A stretch of DNA of 64,000 bases from Oidiodendron maius Zn (lineage: Eukaryota; Ascomycota; Leotiomycetes; Myxotrichaceae): positions 558,001-622,000 of the forward strand of contig KN832878.1 in the NCBI GenBank assembly GCA_000827325.1. Direction: 5' to 3'. The stretch's first letter is position 1. The number at the start of each line of letters is the position of its first letter. The position numbers and the translations under genes are program-made. Shown one piece after another: positions 1 to 11,550 of the stretch. The notes below the pieces were generated by a model, which saw only the letters and a list, made by a program, of their open reading frames with translations, was not told the DNA's origin and made no database searches.

Positions 1-181
1 GCGTTGTTGACCTAGCGCCGACATAGACGGTCCCACCTGCACTATACAAGATCTTGGCAAGTTCGAATCCTACCCCGGAAGCGGCTCCAGTGATGATGTA
101 TACCTTTCCTACTAGCGATGGAACGTCTTTCGGCAAGAAGGTAGGAGCAGGAGGGAACATTTGGGATAAAATGGCCGGCAT
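1..181 (-). CDS. Short-chain dehydrogenase/reductase, N-terminal part (runs off left edge)
   Basis: Sixty codons are visible, starting at an ATG at 181 on the minus strand. The rest of the gene lies beyond the left edge. Residues 26-38 form the first Rossmann strand and glycine-rich loop (KVYIITGAASGVG), the TGxxxGxG signature of classical SDRs that bind NAD(P)H. The leader (MFPPAPTFLPKDVPSLVGK) is typical of the fungal SDRs often annotated as WW-domain-oxidoreductase-like or protochlorophyllide-reductase-like. The substrate cannot be inferred. The catalytic YxxxK motif is outside the window. The start fits the family length before the Rossmann fold. Confidence 0.85.
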   Translation of the reverse strand, partial: MPAILSQMFPPAPTFLPKDVPSLVGKVYIITGAASGVGFELAKILYSAGGTVYVGARSTT

Positions 182-818
182 AATTGCGTTATCTGTGTAA
201 AATTGTTCTAGAGGGAAGATGACCTCAACTCCGAATGCGTTAAAAACTGGTGCCTGTTTATATTATTGGGAATTTTAGGGTATCGTGTCTGACCTGGTCT
301 CATCATGTGTGCATCCGACTGCCTCTTATACCTTGGGTCTATATAGAGAAGGTCATCATTCCAACAGGACAGGTAATTACATTTGGAATCAATGACGGGG
401 AAGTCTCTCTACAACTACTAACTCCATGCCTATCTCCGGCTCATCATCGCCATTAGAACAATGGTATGGATATGTCTGCAAAAAGATCAGCAATTACGCC
501 TACGATATCAACGGACTCAGGAGTTCCTTGTAATTCCAGCCAATCGCAGAGTGAGATAATTCCGTTTCGGAAAATCGTTTTCCCAGAGTCCATCCGATAT
601 CATGTGACTAGTCCTTGTCCTGCGCTTCGATGCTGGACCAAGAGTATTTGTACATTTGTGGAGTCATTTAAAAAGCGAAATATAAATATTTCAAGGCAAG
701 GATGCTATGTACAATCTCAAATTGAAAATATATACGGTCAAGAATACCTAACAGCCGTTGTTATCATACGCTGCCTTCTCAATGCCTTCTCACCACTTCA
801 AATGGGACAGAGGGTTGA
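182..818. other. Intergenic: SDR promoter and GH3 3' flank
   Basis: This AT-rich stretch lies between the SDR start and the beta-glucosidase stop, both minus strand. It must hold the SDR promoter and the GH3 3' UTR. Short open frames show no recognisable protein. I see no RNA gene or repeat. Confidence 0.5.
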
Positions 819-3570
819 TCAAGTGGACAATGACCCGGTCAGCCTGATATCCCGCGAGCTACTCCCGACGTAGATGTTAAATGTCCCAGTGGGCATCACC
901 CATGCCCCTGCAGCCGAATTCCAATAACTGAGGTCCTTTGCCCTCAAAGGGAACCTCACAGTTCCACCAGCGCCTGCTTCAAGGGAGAGCTTGTCGAAGC
1001 CTCTTAGTTGCTTCGGTGGGGAAGCAGGTGCAGATGATGGGAGTCCTATATATAGCTGTGCGACCTCCGCGGCTGCTACTGTCCCGTTGTTGGTCACCGT
1101 CGCAGTGACGGTGGCCACCACGTCCCAGAGATTGGAAACTCCGCCAGGGGCTGAACTTCCGCTACCTGGGCTGGTAATGGAACCGGTGACAAGATTTGAA
1201 TAGGAAAATGTGGTATAACTCAAGCCAAATCCAAATTCATACCGAGGCTCAATATTTGCGTGATCGAAGTTTCGATAGTCGATATAAAGACCCTCGGAAT
1301 AATTATCGTCACCGCTAGCAATCGCCGTCCCATAGTCAGATTGCTGCTTTGCGATTGTGTATGGAAGTTTGCCACTCGGTGATGTGGATCCGTATATGAC
1401 ATCTACAAGTCCGTTGCCGCTCTCCTGACCAGGAATTCCAGCCCAAACTACAGCAACGACGTTGTCAAGCGCGAGAATAGTTTCAAGGATCAATGGCCCA
1501 ACGCTATGGATCACGACGATGGTTTTTTTATTCACATTGGCGACGGCTGTGACCAAAGCGTTTCCACTATGCCACGGGTTCAGATTTAGACGATCACCTG
1601 CCGCACCCTCGACCTAACACATGTTAGAGGGATCACATAATAAGATAAGAGAAAATACCGTAATGTAACCCTCGCCAGAATCGGAGTTGATAAACACAAT
1701 AGCCGTTGCTGCAGCACCTGCTGCTGATGCACCGGCGGATGTGCTGTCTGTATTCGACAATGTTACAGTTGTTCCATCGGTTGCTGCTTTGCTCTTAATA
1801 GCATCGTACGGAGCTGTAAGATACTAGACATAGTTAGCCATGAATATAGGAAAAGAAAATTTGGAGTAGCTTACAGGGAATTGGCAAGTCCCCGATCCCC
1901 ATCCCTATAAAAATATTAGCTCTTACATTGTCAAAGATTCAAGTTCTGCGCACCATGGCCAAAGTACCAGTATCACAACCACGATCTGTGCAAGCGTTGG
2001 GTCCTGAAGGGTTGACGATAGCATCCTGCCCAATAAGCGCTAAACTCGCTGGCTTATTCAACGGCAGGGCGTTATTTTCATTCTTGAGAAGGACAATGCC
2101 ATCTCTTGCAATAGCTCTTGCGACGGTCTTGTGGTCTCCCTGAACATTAGGGCCACCTCCGCCTCCGTTCCAAGACGTCCACCCAGTTTGGGTTGGATAT
2201 CCTTGGTCTTGTCCCAGGAAGTACCAGCCGGCAAGAATTCTCGTCGCCATGTTATCAAGTCGTGCCTGACTAACAGATCCGCTTCGCAATATGTTAGAAA
2301 ACTAGCTCTTGAATCGGCAAGGCAGAAGCATACGATGAGACAGCATTTAACAGATTCTGTCCCCAAAGAAAGTTATTATCTCCAAAGTTATCACCTGGCA
2401 TTGCCATGTCCTATTTTTTTGGTCAATATTTTATTAAAGATAGACAATTTTGAGTCATACCATTCCTGCATTAGCGGATCCAGTAGTAGTATGCTGGGCG
2501 GCCCAATCTTCGTCCAAACGTTAGATAATATCAGTTACTACCTAAGTTGAGCTTCTTACCGCTGACAACATATCCCTGGAAATCAAGCTCATCCTTAAGT
2601 AACCCGGTCAACAGAGCCTCGTTTTCGCACGCATAGGAAGAGTTGACTTTGTTATAGGAGCACATCACTGATGTGACATTCGCTCTCACTGCTTCAGCAA
2701 ATGGCCAGAGGTACAACTATTATGGATCAGCGTCTTCCTACCAAATAATATTGACAAGAAATTACCTCATGATTGGTACGGTCAGCAATATTGGCACTCA
2801 TCGAACCACGATTGAGCTCCTGTTCGTTGCCAACTGGACGTCTAGTTAGTATTGCCAAGTCTATAAGTGCGCAATTGAGGTATTCACTGACTGTAGTGCT
2901 TTGCGCATGCTTGGACACCTGCAGCTTGCATGCCTGCAACTGTGTTGGCCATAGCCATTCCAGAAAGATAAGGATCATTGGAGAATCCTTCCCAATTTCG
3001 TCCCGCCTGTTGAGAGGTTAGACCCGCCGTAGTCCTTCCCTAAATTTCCTTACTTACAACAGGAATTTTCCCTAAAGGTCCACCAACGGGTCCCAGCTGA
3101 ACATGCACACCTAGGGCCTTCGATTCCGTTCCTGATTAATCATCAGATAAATTTCTGTGATTAATTCTGATTATCACAAGCCATACCTAGTGCATTACCT
3201 CGGGAATACATCAATCCAGTATCCCAAGTTGAGCCTGTCGTAATCCCAGCCGGAAACGCAGTAACTTGCTGAGCATATCTTACACTTTGGAATTGTTAAT
3301 GGTACCCTGTGAGGAAAGCTTGGGCACGTACCCCAGAGGACCATCCTGTAAACACAACTCAGGGAACCCGATAGAGCTGATTGCAGCGATATTTCCAACG
3401 CACCCGCCTTTCTGCCACCCCACCCCAGTTGCCAGGCCCACCTTCTGGGAATTACTCAACTTAGCCAAAGCCGCAGTGGCTTTCGAGTAAGCTGACGCCC
3501 AGTCTCCATCTCCGGCGGCTGCAAAGACGGGTGTGGCGTACACCAGCAGCGGGATTGCCAGCGATTTCAT
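819..3570 (-). CDS. Secreted GH3 beta-glucosidase
   Basis: Predicted to hydrolyse terminal beta-D-glucosyl residues (cellobiose and related oligosaccharides) outside the cell. Twelve exons join to 730 aa: 3570-3332, 3284-3187, 3131-3058, 3006-2892, 2833-2766, 2716-2560, 2507-2461, 2410-2334, 2281-1954, 1904-1875, 1823-1659, 1613-819. All eleven introns are 45-58 nt and every phase closes. Residues 1-19 are a signal peptide. The GH3 N-domain signature includes CLQDGPLG and [15 protein letters not shown]. The nucleophile Asp251 lies in [12 protein letters not shown]; its codon is split by an intron. Glu462 in SGEGYIT is the likely acid/base. A C-terminal fibronectin III-like domain follows [14 protein letters not shown]. 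Exon 10 is only 30 nt. No damage is seen, so it looks functional. Confidence 0.93.
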
Positions 3571-4226
3571 CTTCAAAAAGGGCGGCACTCAGTTGAAGAG
3601 ACAGATTGAGGAACGGGGTGGTATGTAAGAGAAGGCCCTACTTAAGGACATGTCGACATCGCCATGAACTGGACCGTGCCAGATAAACCGGCTGAAGGTT
3701 ACATGAGAGCCAAGGAGGGGAATAGACAGCTTCCATTCTGGCGCCTTGAGTGGCTGCAAGGTTGACCAAGATTGTCATATTGCCCAATCGGTTCTCTCAG
3801 GAACGCAGATCTACAGGTTCATTGCCAACAATGGGCCGTCGAATACGGCCGCAATGCTGGTTAGAGAGGCATTTTGCCGGAGGCTGACTGCTGGTGATCT
3901 GCTACGTAATTGTGATTTAAGCAGCCCACATGCTTGAAGATGGCCGGAACTCCGCGCGTTCCTGTAATTATGGCGGGGTTCGCTATGGCATCGGGGAGAA
4001 GCGAGCGTCCGGGTTTAGCATAAAATCGAAGGAAACGGAAATCGTTAAAGACGGCCCGAATCTCCCGCGCTATCTGAAACATGGGGATCTGGAGATGCTA
4101 CTGTATGGCGAGTTGATGACTTACTACGCTCTTGTGGTGGCGGCGAAGATATGATCTCAACCGATATGCCACTGCACACACTAAATCAAGAAGTTGAGTC
4201 GCTATATTATTTTTGATGCCACGCTG
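3571..4226. other. Intergenic: GH3 promoter, 2OG oxygenase 3' flank
   Basis: Contains the upstream region of the beta-glucosidase and the downstream flank of the 2OG oxygenase. Open frames here (for example 3930-4154 plus strand) resemble no family I know. I could not pick out a CreA-type cluster by eye. Confidence 0.45.
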
Positions 4227-5771
4227 CTATGGATTGATATCGTATAGAACATCCGTTCGAATAACATATTTCGCCGATGGTTTCGAGCCTTGGCGGACCC
4301 CAGTGCCTTCGTGGAGAAGGCTACCTTCCGTCTCGCCGTGAGGAAACATTGCCACGCTCCCTTGGATAGGCTTGACCGAATATGCGTTCATGGTTCCCTC
4401 TCTTGCGCTGGGTAAGAAGAATGTCGTCTCTCCGGCCTCGAATTCATCGTTCAAGTATATAAGGAAAGTAAAAAGTGACGATTGTTTCGCTTCTGGTGGA
4501 GAAGCATCATATATATATGTATCCGTTTCTGGGTCGATAGATGAAGGAGGCCAGGCGCCATCTAGATTTATGAGCACGTAGTATAGAAACTTAGAAGAGA
4601 AGCTTACCAATATGCGCTCGATATTCGGCACCGGGCACATATCTATATATCCTGAACCTTCTATTTATCCCTTTAACTTTCTTCCCGCCAACACTCTCTG
4701 GGACGAAGGTTTTAACTCTATTCCAAAGTTTTGTTCCAAACGCGTTATCAATAATCCAATAAAAATTGTGAGCGAGAATGCTAGACTCTTCTCCTTCTTC
4801 CCGTATTGGAGCATCCGGAGTAAAGCCTATCTTTTCCGCGACCGCAATGATTTGCATGCATTCTTCTGGAGAGAGGGCATCTTTCAACAGATGCAGGTTC
4901 GGTACTACAGGATGTGTGTGTAAGGACGTTTTGGGCCAATCGATCGAGAGCGAGATTGCATCGTCTTTCGAAGTATAGAGAATTGCAGGGTGGTGATTTG
5001 GAGGTTTTCGTTGTAGCCCAGGCGTTGTCTCAATGATATGGAAGGCTGATGAGAAGTCTGCTGGCAAATATTTGAAGATACTACTTTCGAGAACCGAGTT
5101 ATAAACCATCTTCCTTGGCGCGGAACCCCTCAAGTCCCATGCTTGCCTTGGATTTATAGGCCCTGGCATAATCGCGCCATCGGCATAATCTGTCGGGCCA
5201 GTAAGTCGTAGAATAGCGTCCAGGATTACTAGAAGCCCCTCTTCCTTCTGACTTCTCTTGCGTCCGGCCGCATCTAATTGTTCCGCTAGTCCACTCACAA
5301 CATCGAGATCTCGCACCCACCGGCATAAAGCCCCGAGCTTTGGCACTTTCCCCCTGATCCTCATTTCCGCAAGTATAATTCGAGCCTCTGTATAGCCTCC
5401 ATCGGCAAGGGCACCGCTGACTCGAGCCGTGAGGTTGGTTTCGCCTTCAGCAGATTAGCAACTCTCTGAGAGGAGCGGGATGATTCTATACCAGGCGTGT
5501 TGAATCCAGTCCTGCATGCTTGCCGGAACTCATACACAGCCGTTCTTAAATCCTTACAAGCTTTCGATTTGATGACACTAGGGTTCTCTGCCAGAGTGCG
5601 GAGGGTGTCAATGGCGATATCGAGGTCATCTTCTTCCAGCCCCACGGAACGAAGTGTCTTGGGTTCAGGTGTGTCTGGAGGAGGGGTGATTATATTAGTG
5701 GTCTTCGACTTCTTGGATATGTGGGCACTATCAGGGCCCTGCTGTCTTCTTTTGGCTTTTGATTTCCCCAT
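4227..5771 (-). CDS. 2OG-Fe(II) dioxygenase (prolyl 4-hydroxylase-like) with PPR-like N-terminal helix pair
   Basis: Three exons, 5771-5492, 5444-4608 and 4561-4227, give 483 aa. Intron 1 (47 nt) and intron 2 (46 nt) have good GT..AG ends; intron 1 has the branch site gctaatc. Without intron 1 the sequence looks like two overlapping ORFs, but splicing restores a continuous family-like segment (ALADGGYTEARIILAEM). The C-terminal third is the double-stranded beta-helix. His371 and Asp373 (AHID, split by intron 2) and His456 bind iron, and Lys466 is placed to bind 2-oxoglutarate. The N-terminus is Lys-rich (MGKSKAKRR), suggesting nuclear or nucleolar location. Residues just after intron 1 resemble one pentatricopeptide unit. 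The substrate is unknown; hydroxylation of a protein residue is the family inference. Confidence 0.88.
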
Positions 5772-6112
5772 AACTGTGCAATAGAAGGAAAGATGGAATG
5801 AATGGGTCTTGAATTCTACGTCGAGTTTCTCTCCAAATTCCCAAATCATCAACTGGGCGGTGAAGAGAGGCAGAACAACCACCTCAATCAGCCTCCACCT
5901 CCTCGCGCCCCACTCTCTTTCGTACATCTCAACCTAAATCAGTTACTCCAACCTAAGGTAATTGACGGCGAGAAAAAGCTTAATAAAATTCTGTCCAAAG
6001 ACACCGCATTTAGCGGATTGTTTCATTCATACTCGTCAAGACAGATTCTGTCTACTTTCTCCCTTGCCGATGCAATGTGAGGCAACTTCTTTTGTAACAC
6101 AGCATATGCTTC
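5772..6112. other. Intergenic between NAS and 2OG oxygenase
   Basis: Holds the short promoter of the 2OG oxygenase and the 3' flank of nicotianamine synthase, both minus strand. No separate gene is seen. Confidence 0.5.
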
Positions 6113-7294
6113 TCAAAACGGGATATCACGCTTTCCCCTAGCTTTTACTCGTCCTATAATTACTGAATTTACCACGTGGTGATAAGGATGGACTACCATA
6201 CAAATATCCAGGCATGCCAAGACTGCGTTGGTAGTGGCATCAAACTCCTTCTCATCCATTAGTATGTTGTCTTCTCGGACCTCCAAGATCTGTAACCAGC
6301 TTTATAAGGGCAAAGACTTACTGGGTACAGCAGCGTCCTCAAGCTATGGGCCGTCCTGATGACCAGCAGACTCCCTGGCTGCATTCTCTCCACGATGCTT
6401 ACCAGTGCATCTTCTTTCTCTCTCTGTGACGCTCCTACGAGAGCGGCAAGGTATACCACATCGCAACTCGATAGCTCCACCTCGAGTGACTCGGCATCTT
6501 GGCAAATAAAGTACATTCCACATGCACGCTGCCCAAGCCTCTTGCAGAGCGCTGTAGACTGCGAGATCGCGTTATGATTATGGTCGATATTCACGATGAC
6601 GATATCTTCAGGAGATTTCAAGCCCAGAAGCTTTTCTTCTTTGCTGGATCCTAAAGCTTCACACATGCAGAGGGAAGTCAACGGCAAGGGACCGGAGCCA
6701 ATGAAAGCAACTCTCTGGGGTGTGGAGGGGGTGACGGCATTTATCGCAGCAAGTTCCATACGTGTGAGGTCCACATAGTTCTCGTAGTACGGGAACTTCG
6801 TCAAACGAATATGACCTAGTATCAAGTTATTGCTTGAATTTTGAAATAAAAGAACAACCATTACCTTCTGCTTCGTTTTCAGCAGCGATGACATGCCTCG
6901 ACCAATGAGACTCGAGGTGAGTTTCTGCCAAGGCTGCAAGGTTTCGCAAAGAGGGGAGTAGACGTGTAATCCTAGGATCTTTAAGTATCTAGTGATAAAA
7001 ATTAATGAGGGCTATTAGGTATAAGGTATATCTTACCTTTTCAACGTCAGTGTGGTTGATGTTCTGGGTACAGAGACACACTAGCTCCTCGAACAGACTG
7101 TTTATAGGGGGGCGTGGTTTCAGATCAGGCTCCAAAGCAAGAATGGCATGTATGCTTGCGATGTTGCGGATTATTTTTTCTGTCTGGCTTCCTTCTCTAG
7201 ATAGTACGTCGCTATCCCACAAAGCTCCGCAGCTATCGCGGAAGCTGTCCAGCATTCCACAAATGGACTTCAACTTCATTGTCAAGGAACTCAT
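6113..7294 (-). CDS. Nicotianamine synthase family protein
   Basis: Condenses aminocarboxypropyl groups from S-adenosylmethionine to give nicotianamine or a related metal chelator, a cytosolic reaction. Four exons (7294-7037, 6988-6865, 6815-6322, 6289-6113) give 350 aa. Family signatures are TKFPYYENYVDL (residues 133-144), the substrate-pocket region, and FIGSGPLPLTS (165-175), the SAM-binding loop. The C-terminus VVHPYHHVVNSVIIGR matches the family end. The ATG at 7294 is chosen because the frame upstream has only a TTG. The last intron is just 32 nt (6290-6321); an alternative acceptor gives 41 nt, also in frame. The gene is patchily distributed in fungi and probably serves metal homeostasis. 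No transporter or regulator lies beside it. Confidence 0.9.
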
Positions 7295-8305
7295 GCTATA
7301 AAAAGCATGCAACGTGGATGAGATTGGAGTGCGATTACAACTCAAGTGGGTAGACTGACGGTTCGAAGAGCATAGGAGTGGTTGTGGTGAGGAAATGCAG
7401 AGCTGTGTTGATGCACCTGAAAACTTTTCACGACCGGCAGCTCACTCACTTAATGGCAGGCGCGTTTACTGCTTCGCCATTCCTGCATATGCATGTGCAG
7501 GGGAAATACAGCTTACACCATTCCACGACATGCCCAGGTCGAATACTTGGAGGGAGTGAATAAACACCCAACATAGTTGAATGGCAGACTGAATCATTCA
7601 TGGTGAATAGCAGCCCGTGCTTTCGCGTAGCTGCATATGACGAACGAGTGTATCCGTGAATAAAGGTGATACAAAGGAAGGGTCTTACATATACATTAGG
7701 TCTTGCGGCGACGAGCTACCATTTCCCGCAAATATTGCCCATCAGGGTATTTAGGTAAGGGATAAACTAGCCTCTTTCATCTGAATTCCATTTGTCACCC
7801 TATAGCTACCCATGTAGTTAGTGGATAACCTGCTTTATCACTCATTTGGCTTTCAGAAAGACTGAATAGAGCTTCTGGCCCAATTTGGCATCTTCGCCTC
7901 TCAGTCATCTTCATGTGACGCAAACAAGGCGTTGACATTAGATGGGCTCCCTCAAATCAGGCATAAATAATACTATCTAAGGAGCAGTATGCGTTCCAGC
8001 GTTTGGGGATGTTTCTACATAATCCATTAATGGCGGTACTATTGCGCGTTTGGTGTGCAGTGAGTTCACTAAATTATACCCCCACATCCCAGGTCTCGGG
8101 AAGAGATGCAAGCTCCCGACTCTCTTGAGGAACTCCAGGATGTTCCACGACTGCTATATCTCAGACAGCATTTCATAGAAACGCTGTAATCATAAATAAC
8201 CAGACCATTAAGCACATGCGAACTATAGTGGCTGTCAGTATGTAATAATGTCATAATGTCATCAAAGTGCCAATCTATACTTTCTACATAATGAGTGTAC
8301 TGCAT
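7295..8305. other. Intergenic, nicotianamine synthase upstream region
   Basis: About 1 kb between the NAS start and the TFIIIC stop, both minus strand. It contains the NAS promoter. Small ORFs are unconvincing. I see no recognisable RNA gene or repeat. Confidence 0.45.
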
Positions 8306-10428
8306 TCAGTAGTTGGCCCCATCCTCCGCATCACTACCATTGCCTTCATCTTCATCCTGTGACCCATAATCGTCAAGATCAGACTCTCCCTCTCCAAACT
8401 CCTCATCTTCCGGGCCCAACTCCTCGGAAGCTTCCAAATATTGCTCGAGCTCTTCTCTCCCTATATTCCTAACCTCTCTACTGTGGCTAATTCCGCCGGA
8501 GCCATCCCGAATCAGTACTGGATCCAACGCTGACGTCTCGATCGAAGGCAATACGTCTCCAGAGGCACTGCTCCTATCAGCTCTCAGCTCTTTAGCCTTG
8601 CTCTCCTGTACCCTGCGATCACGCAGCCTTGCCTTCCTCGCATTGCCCTTGTTATCAGCCTTGAGCTTGCTCCCGCCCATACTAGCCCACCCAGTCGCCT
8701 TTAGCTTCTCGCGCTCCTCCTCAGTCAACTTGATGTCAGGGACAGGGACAGCGATCCTACTGCTCCACTTCTTATTGCCCTCCACGATGTCTGGGACACG
8801 ATGTATTAACTTTTCGAATTCTGCATCGTCGATGGTCTTGCCCAGGCGGATGGCTGTGAGCTTGAGTTTCATAACCGCCCGGATCTTCGACCAGGAGCCA
8901 TTGTAGAAGAAACCGCCCCCTGTGGAGTTGAATTCCTTACAAACAGGTGCGTTTTGTGTGAGTCGAGCGAGATAGGGATCTGTGATGTCGCAGAATTGCC
9001 AGATTTTGCCATCGAGAGTTAGAGATTTGCCGTCGAACAAATGAGTGGTCAAGTCTGTCAGCTTCGTCCTCTTAGAGAGATATGTGCTACGGTTATCATG
9101 CCACTTCCGAAATGGCCCTTTCTCTTCCTCTTCGTATAGTTTGAAGAATATAGTTTGGTACATGCGATATTTTGGGTCGGATCTAGGATCGATGCCAAAT
9201 TTGATAACGGCGTCGCGGAAGGGGCCACCTTTGAATTGGTATCCGACATACTGGAGAGCAGGTTTGAGAAGATACAGATATGGTGAATTTCCAACGCGGT
9301 TTGCCAGAGCCCGCCGAGTCCAGAGGGGACGCTCATTTAAAGCTTCGTTTAATTCGCCAACGAGGCTTAGGAGATCTGGATCGTTAGGCATATTTGGTGG
9401 GGGGGCACTAGGAGTGTCTTCGGCATCGTGACTGAGATATTCTATCTGGAATTTTCTCGAGCGTGATCTATTGAGCAGAGCCGCTTCTCCGGTTTCTTGA
9501 TCGACTGTTTGGATAATATTTGGATTCTGATGCCAGCCCCAGTTGAAGGGCAGAACGAGGTTTGTCAGTAGCGGAGGTGGGATCAATTCCTCATGCGGCT
9601 TCCAACCCATGCCGGGGTTGAACTTGAACTTGCGTATGTTTTCAACTATATAACCATTAGTGAGATTTGGATATGGAGAGGTCAAACCACAAACTCTCGC
9701 CAGGATATACTAATTTGTTAAATTTCGGTATAAATTCCGTCTCAGCAGTGCTGTGGTGGAAATCCGCAAGACCTGAAACTTGGTAAGTTGGTGGCTGTTT
9801 CTTCGCAGCAAGTGGCAAACCTCTAAAGCGATGCGTCCTGTCGATTTCAGCCACGGCTTCAACCTTATATCTCCCAACATTATCTTTCAACGTTCTCAGC
9901 AGCTCTTGAGGATTATCGCGTCTCGAGTGCGATCGTAGGTCAGATGGCAACTTGGGTGTAGATTCCCCATGCTTAGCACTAGCCGGGAGAGCAGGCTCTT
10001 CAGTGTACGGGTCCTGGGAACCTCGTTTGCGTTTTCTCCCAGTCCGTTTTGGCACCGTGATTTTCAGCAGAATATTGTTGGTAGAGCTGTTATGCGACAG
10101 TACCGGCGTGCATAATGGATCTTCTTGTCGGAGGTACAGAGGTATGCACCCTTCCGGGTCATCCAAATCAACAATCTAGCATCATATCAGCAAATACTCA
10201 TAGTAAGCTACACATGATACCCCAAACCATGTAAACATTCTCGATCCATCGACGAAGGAGATATAGAAGCACGTGACCGCATACACTTACCATTCTGAAT
10301 GGCCTCCCTGTTGTCTCCACGCCTCTTCCAAAGGTCCCGAGGGCCTTGTCCAGATCTTGCACAACCATGGGATGCTCGACGGCCACCACATCTCTCCTCG
10401 CAACCTCAAGAGTCGGCGCAGAAGCCAT
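8306..10428 (-). CDS. sfc1: TFIIIC subunit tau95 (Sfc1/Tfc1, TFIIIC5)
   Basis: Subunit of the RNA polymerase III factor TFIIIC, which binds the A box of tRNA genes in the nucleus. Three exons (10428-10291, 10175-9695, 9645-8306) join to 652 aa. Intron 1 is 115 nt and intron 2 is 49 nt with branch site ctcactaat. The N-terminus (VEHPMVVQDLDKALGTFG) opens the tau95/tau55 beta-barrel dimerisation domain, and PKRTGRKRKRG is a basic stretch. The central block from NIRKFKFNPGMGW through RPLWTRRALANRV to IWQFCDITDPYL is the tau95 HTH/DNA-binding domain. The C-terminus is a long acidic tail ending DEDEGNGSDAEDGANY, as in homologues. It diverges from the B56 gene. Confidence 0.93.
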
Positions 10429-11550
10429 GTTGGTCACCTGATGGAGACTGAATTCCTCGGATGGCGGGGTATATTTTGGCAGGTCAATGCACGATTCAGC
10501 GTATTAAAAGTTGTTGAGATATGTTATATGAATAGATTCTAAATGACTCGTATGCGTTTGATAACATATATCGCGCATCTGAGTTATTTTGAATCGTTGT
10601 TGGAGCTTGTCGAGAGAATAAATCCTCTCCAGGTCGGGAACGACAATGGTCGCTTTCGGCATTGATGCCTCACTATTTAGGTATACAGGCCGCCGGCGCT
10701 AATCTCTCAATTCCAATTGTTAGGCGCACTTCGCACTCTTACGTGGGGAACGGCCCAATTGTGTTGTTCACAACTCGGATTCGATATTGAACCTCTCCAA
10801 CCCCCATCCTGGCCGCGCCTCAATTCCCTCTGCATTGTCATACCAGAGCTTCAGGACTGCCGCTCGCCTGGCCCTTCTCCGGTGCAGCCTCTTCGAATGT
10901 TCCCATAAATAAAAGGGAGCCTCTTCACCGCCCGGGTCCTCTGCTCCGCGGCAATTGGAGAACCCGCTCAGCTCACCGTCACGCCGTCTCAGTGCTCAGC
11001 CAGGACTGAGAAGCCTCCGGTAAGTGCAGATCTTACTTCGATCGATCCCCGGCTCCTGGAGCTGGACCTGACGTTGGCCATGCTGACAGGCGTCGAGTAG
11101 GTGACTTGACGTTGGACCCACTATCGAGCTTGATATCAACAGCCTCACTTGCTCAGTGCATCATCCGACCTGCACATCGTACAATACTGGTTGGGCCTTG
11201 AGTCCATTGTGTATACCTGAATTCGCCTCGTCCACTTGCGTCTCGGGTGATTGCAATCGTTGCTTCGATCTAAGCTGAAGCAGACAGTGGTAAACAAAGC
11301 TTTATTCCATAAGTCGTTATCACAACTCGCCTGTCACTGCAGGGCTGGGACGAATCACTCTTTCAGTGGATGTGAATCTCTGGCAACTCTGTTACCTACT
11401 CGCATAGCAGGGGCATTCAGCTGGCGCGTCAATAAGGGCAAAGACGCGTAGGACTCATTAGCCGCCGTCTAACGTCTTCCAATTGCGCGCTCCGAACTCA
11501 CAGACTCTATTGTTCATATTTAGGAGGTCTGAAACATAAAATTTACCACA
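10429..11550. promoter_or_regulatory. Divergent promoter region of TFIIIC tau95 and PP2A B56
   Basis: A 1.1 kb gap between two divergent starts. The right part looks like a long 5' leader of the B56 gene; a gtaagtgcag at about 11019-11028 could be a leader-intron donor, which is inference. No protein-coding segment is recognised. Confidence 0.5.

Noticed and set aside
60-80. GTTCGAATCCTACCCC, resembling a tRNA T-arm
   Set aside because: It lies inside the SDR coding sequence and has no companion stems.
5361-5927. A separate 188-aa gene on the minus strand overlapping the 2OG oxygenase
   Set aside because: Its N-terminal part (from 5771) is exon 1 of the oxygenase. The tail after 5491 is intron read-through, and the 47-nt intron joins the frames.
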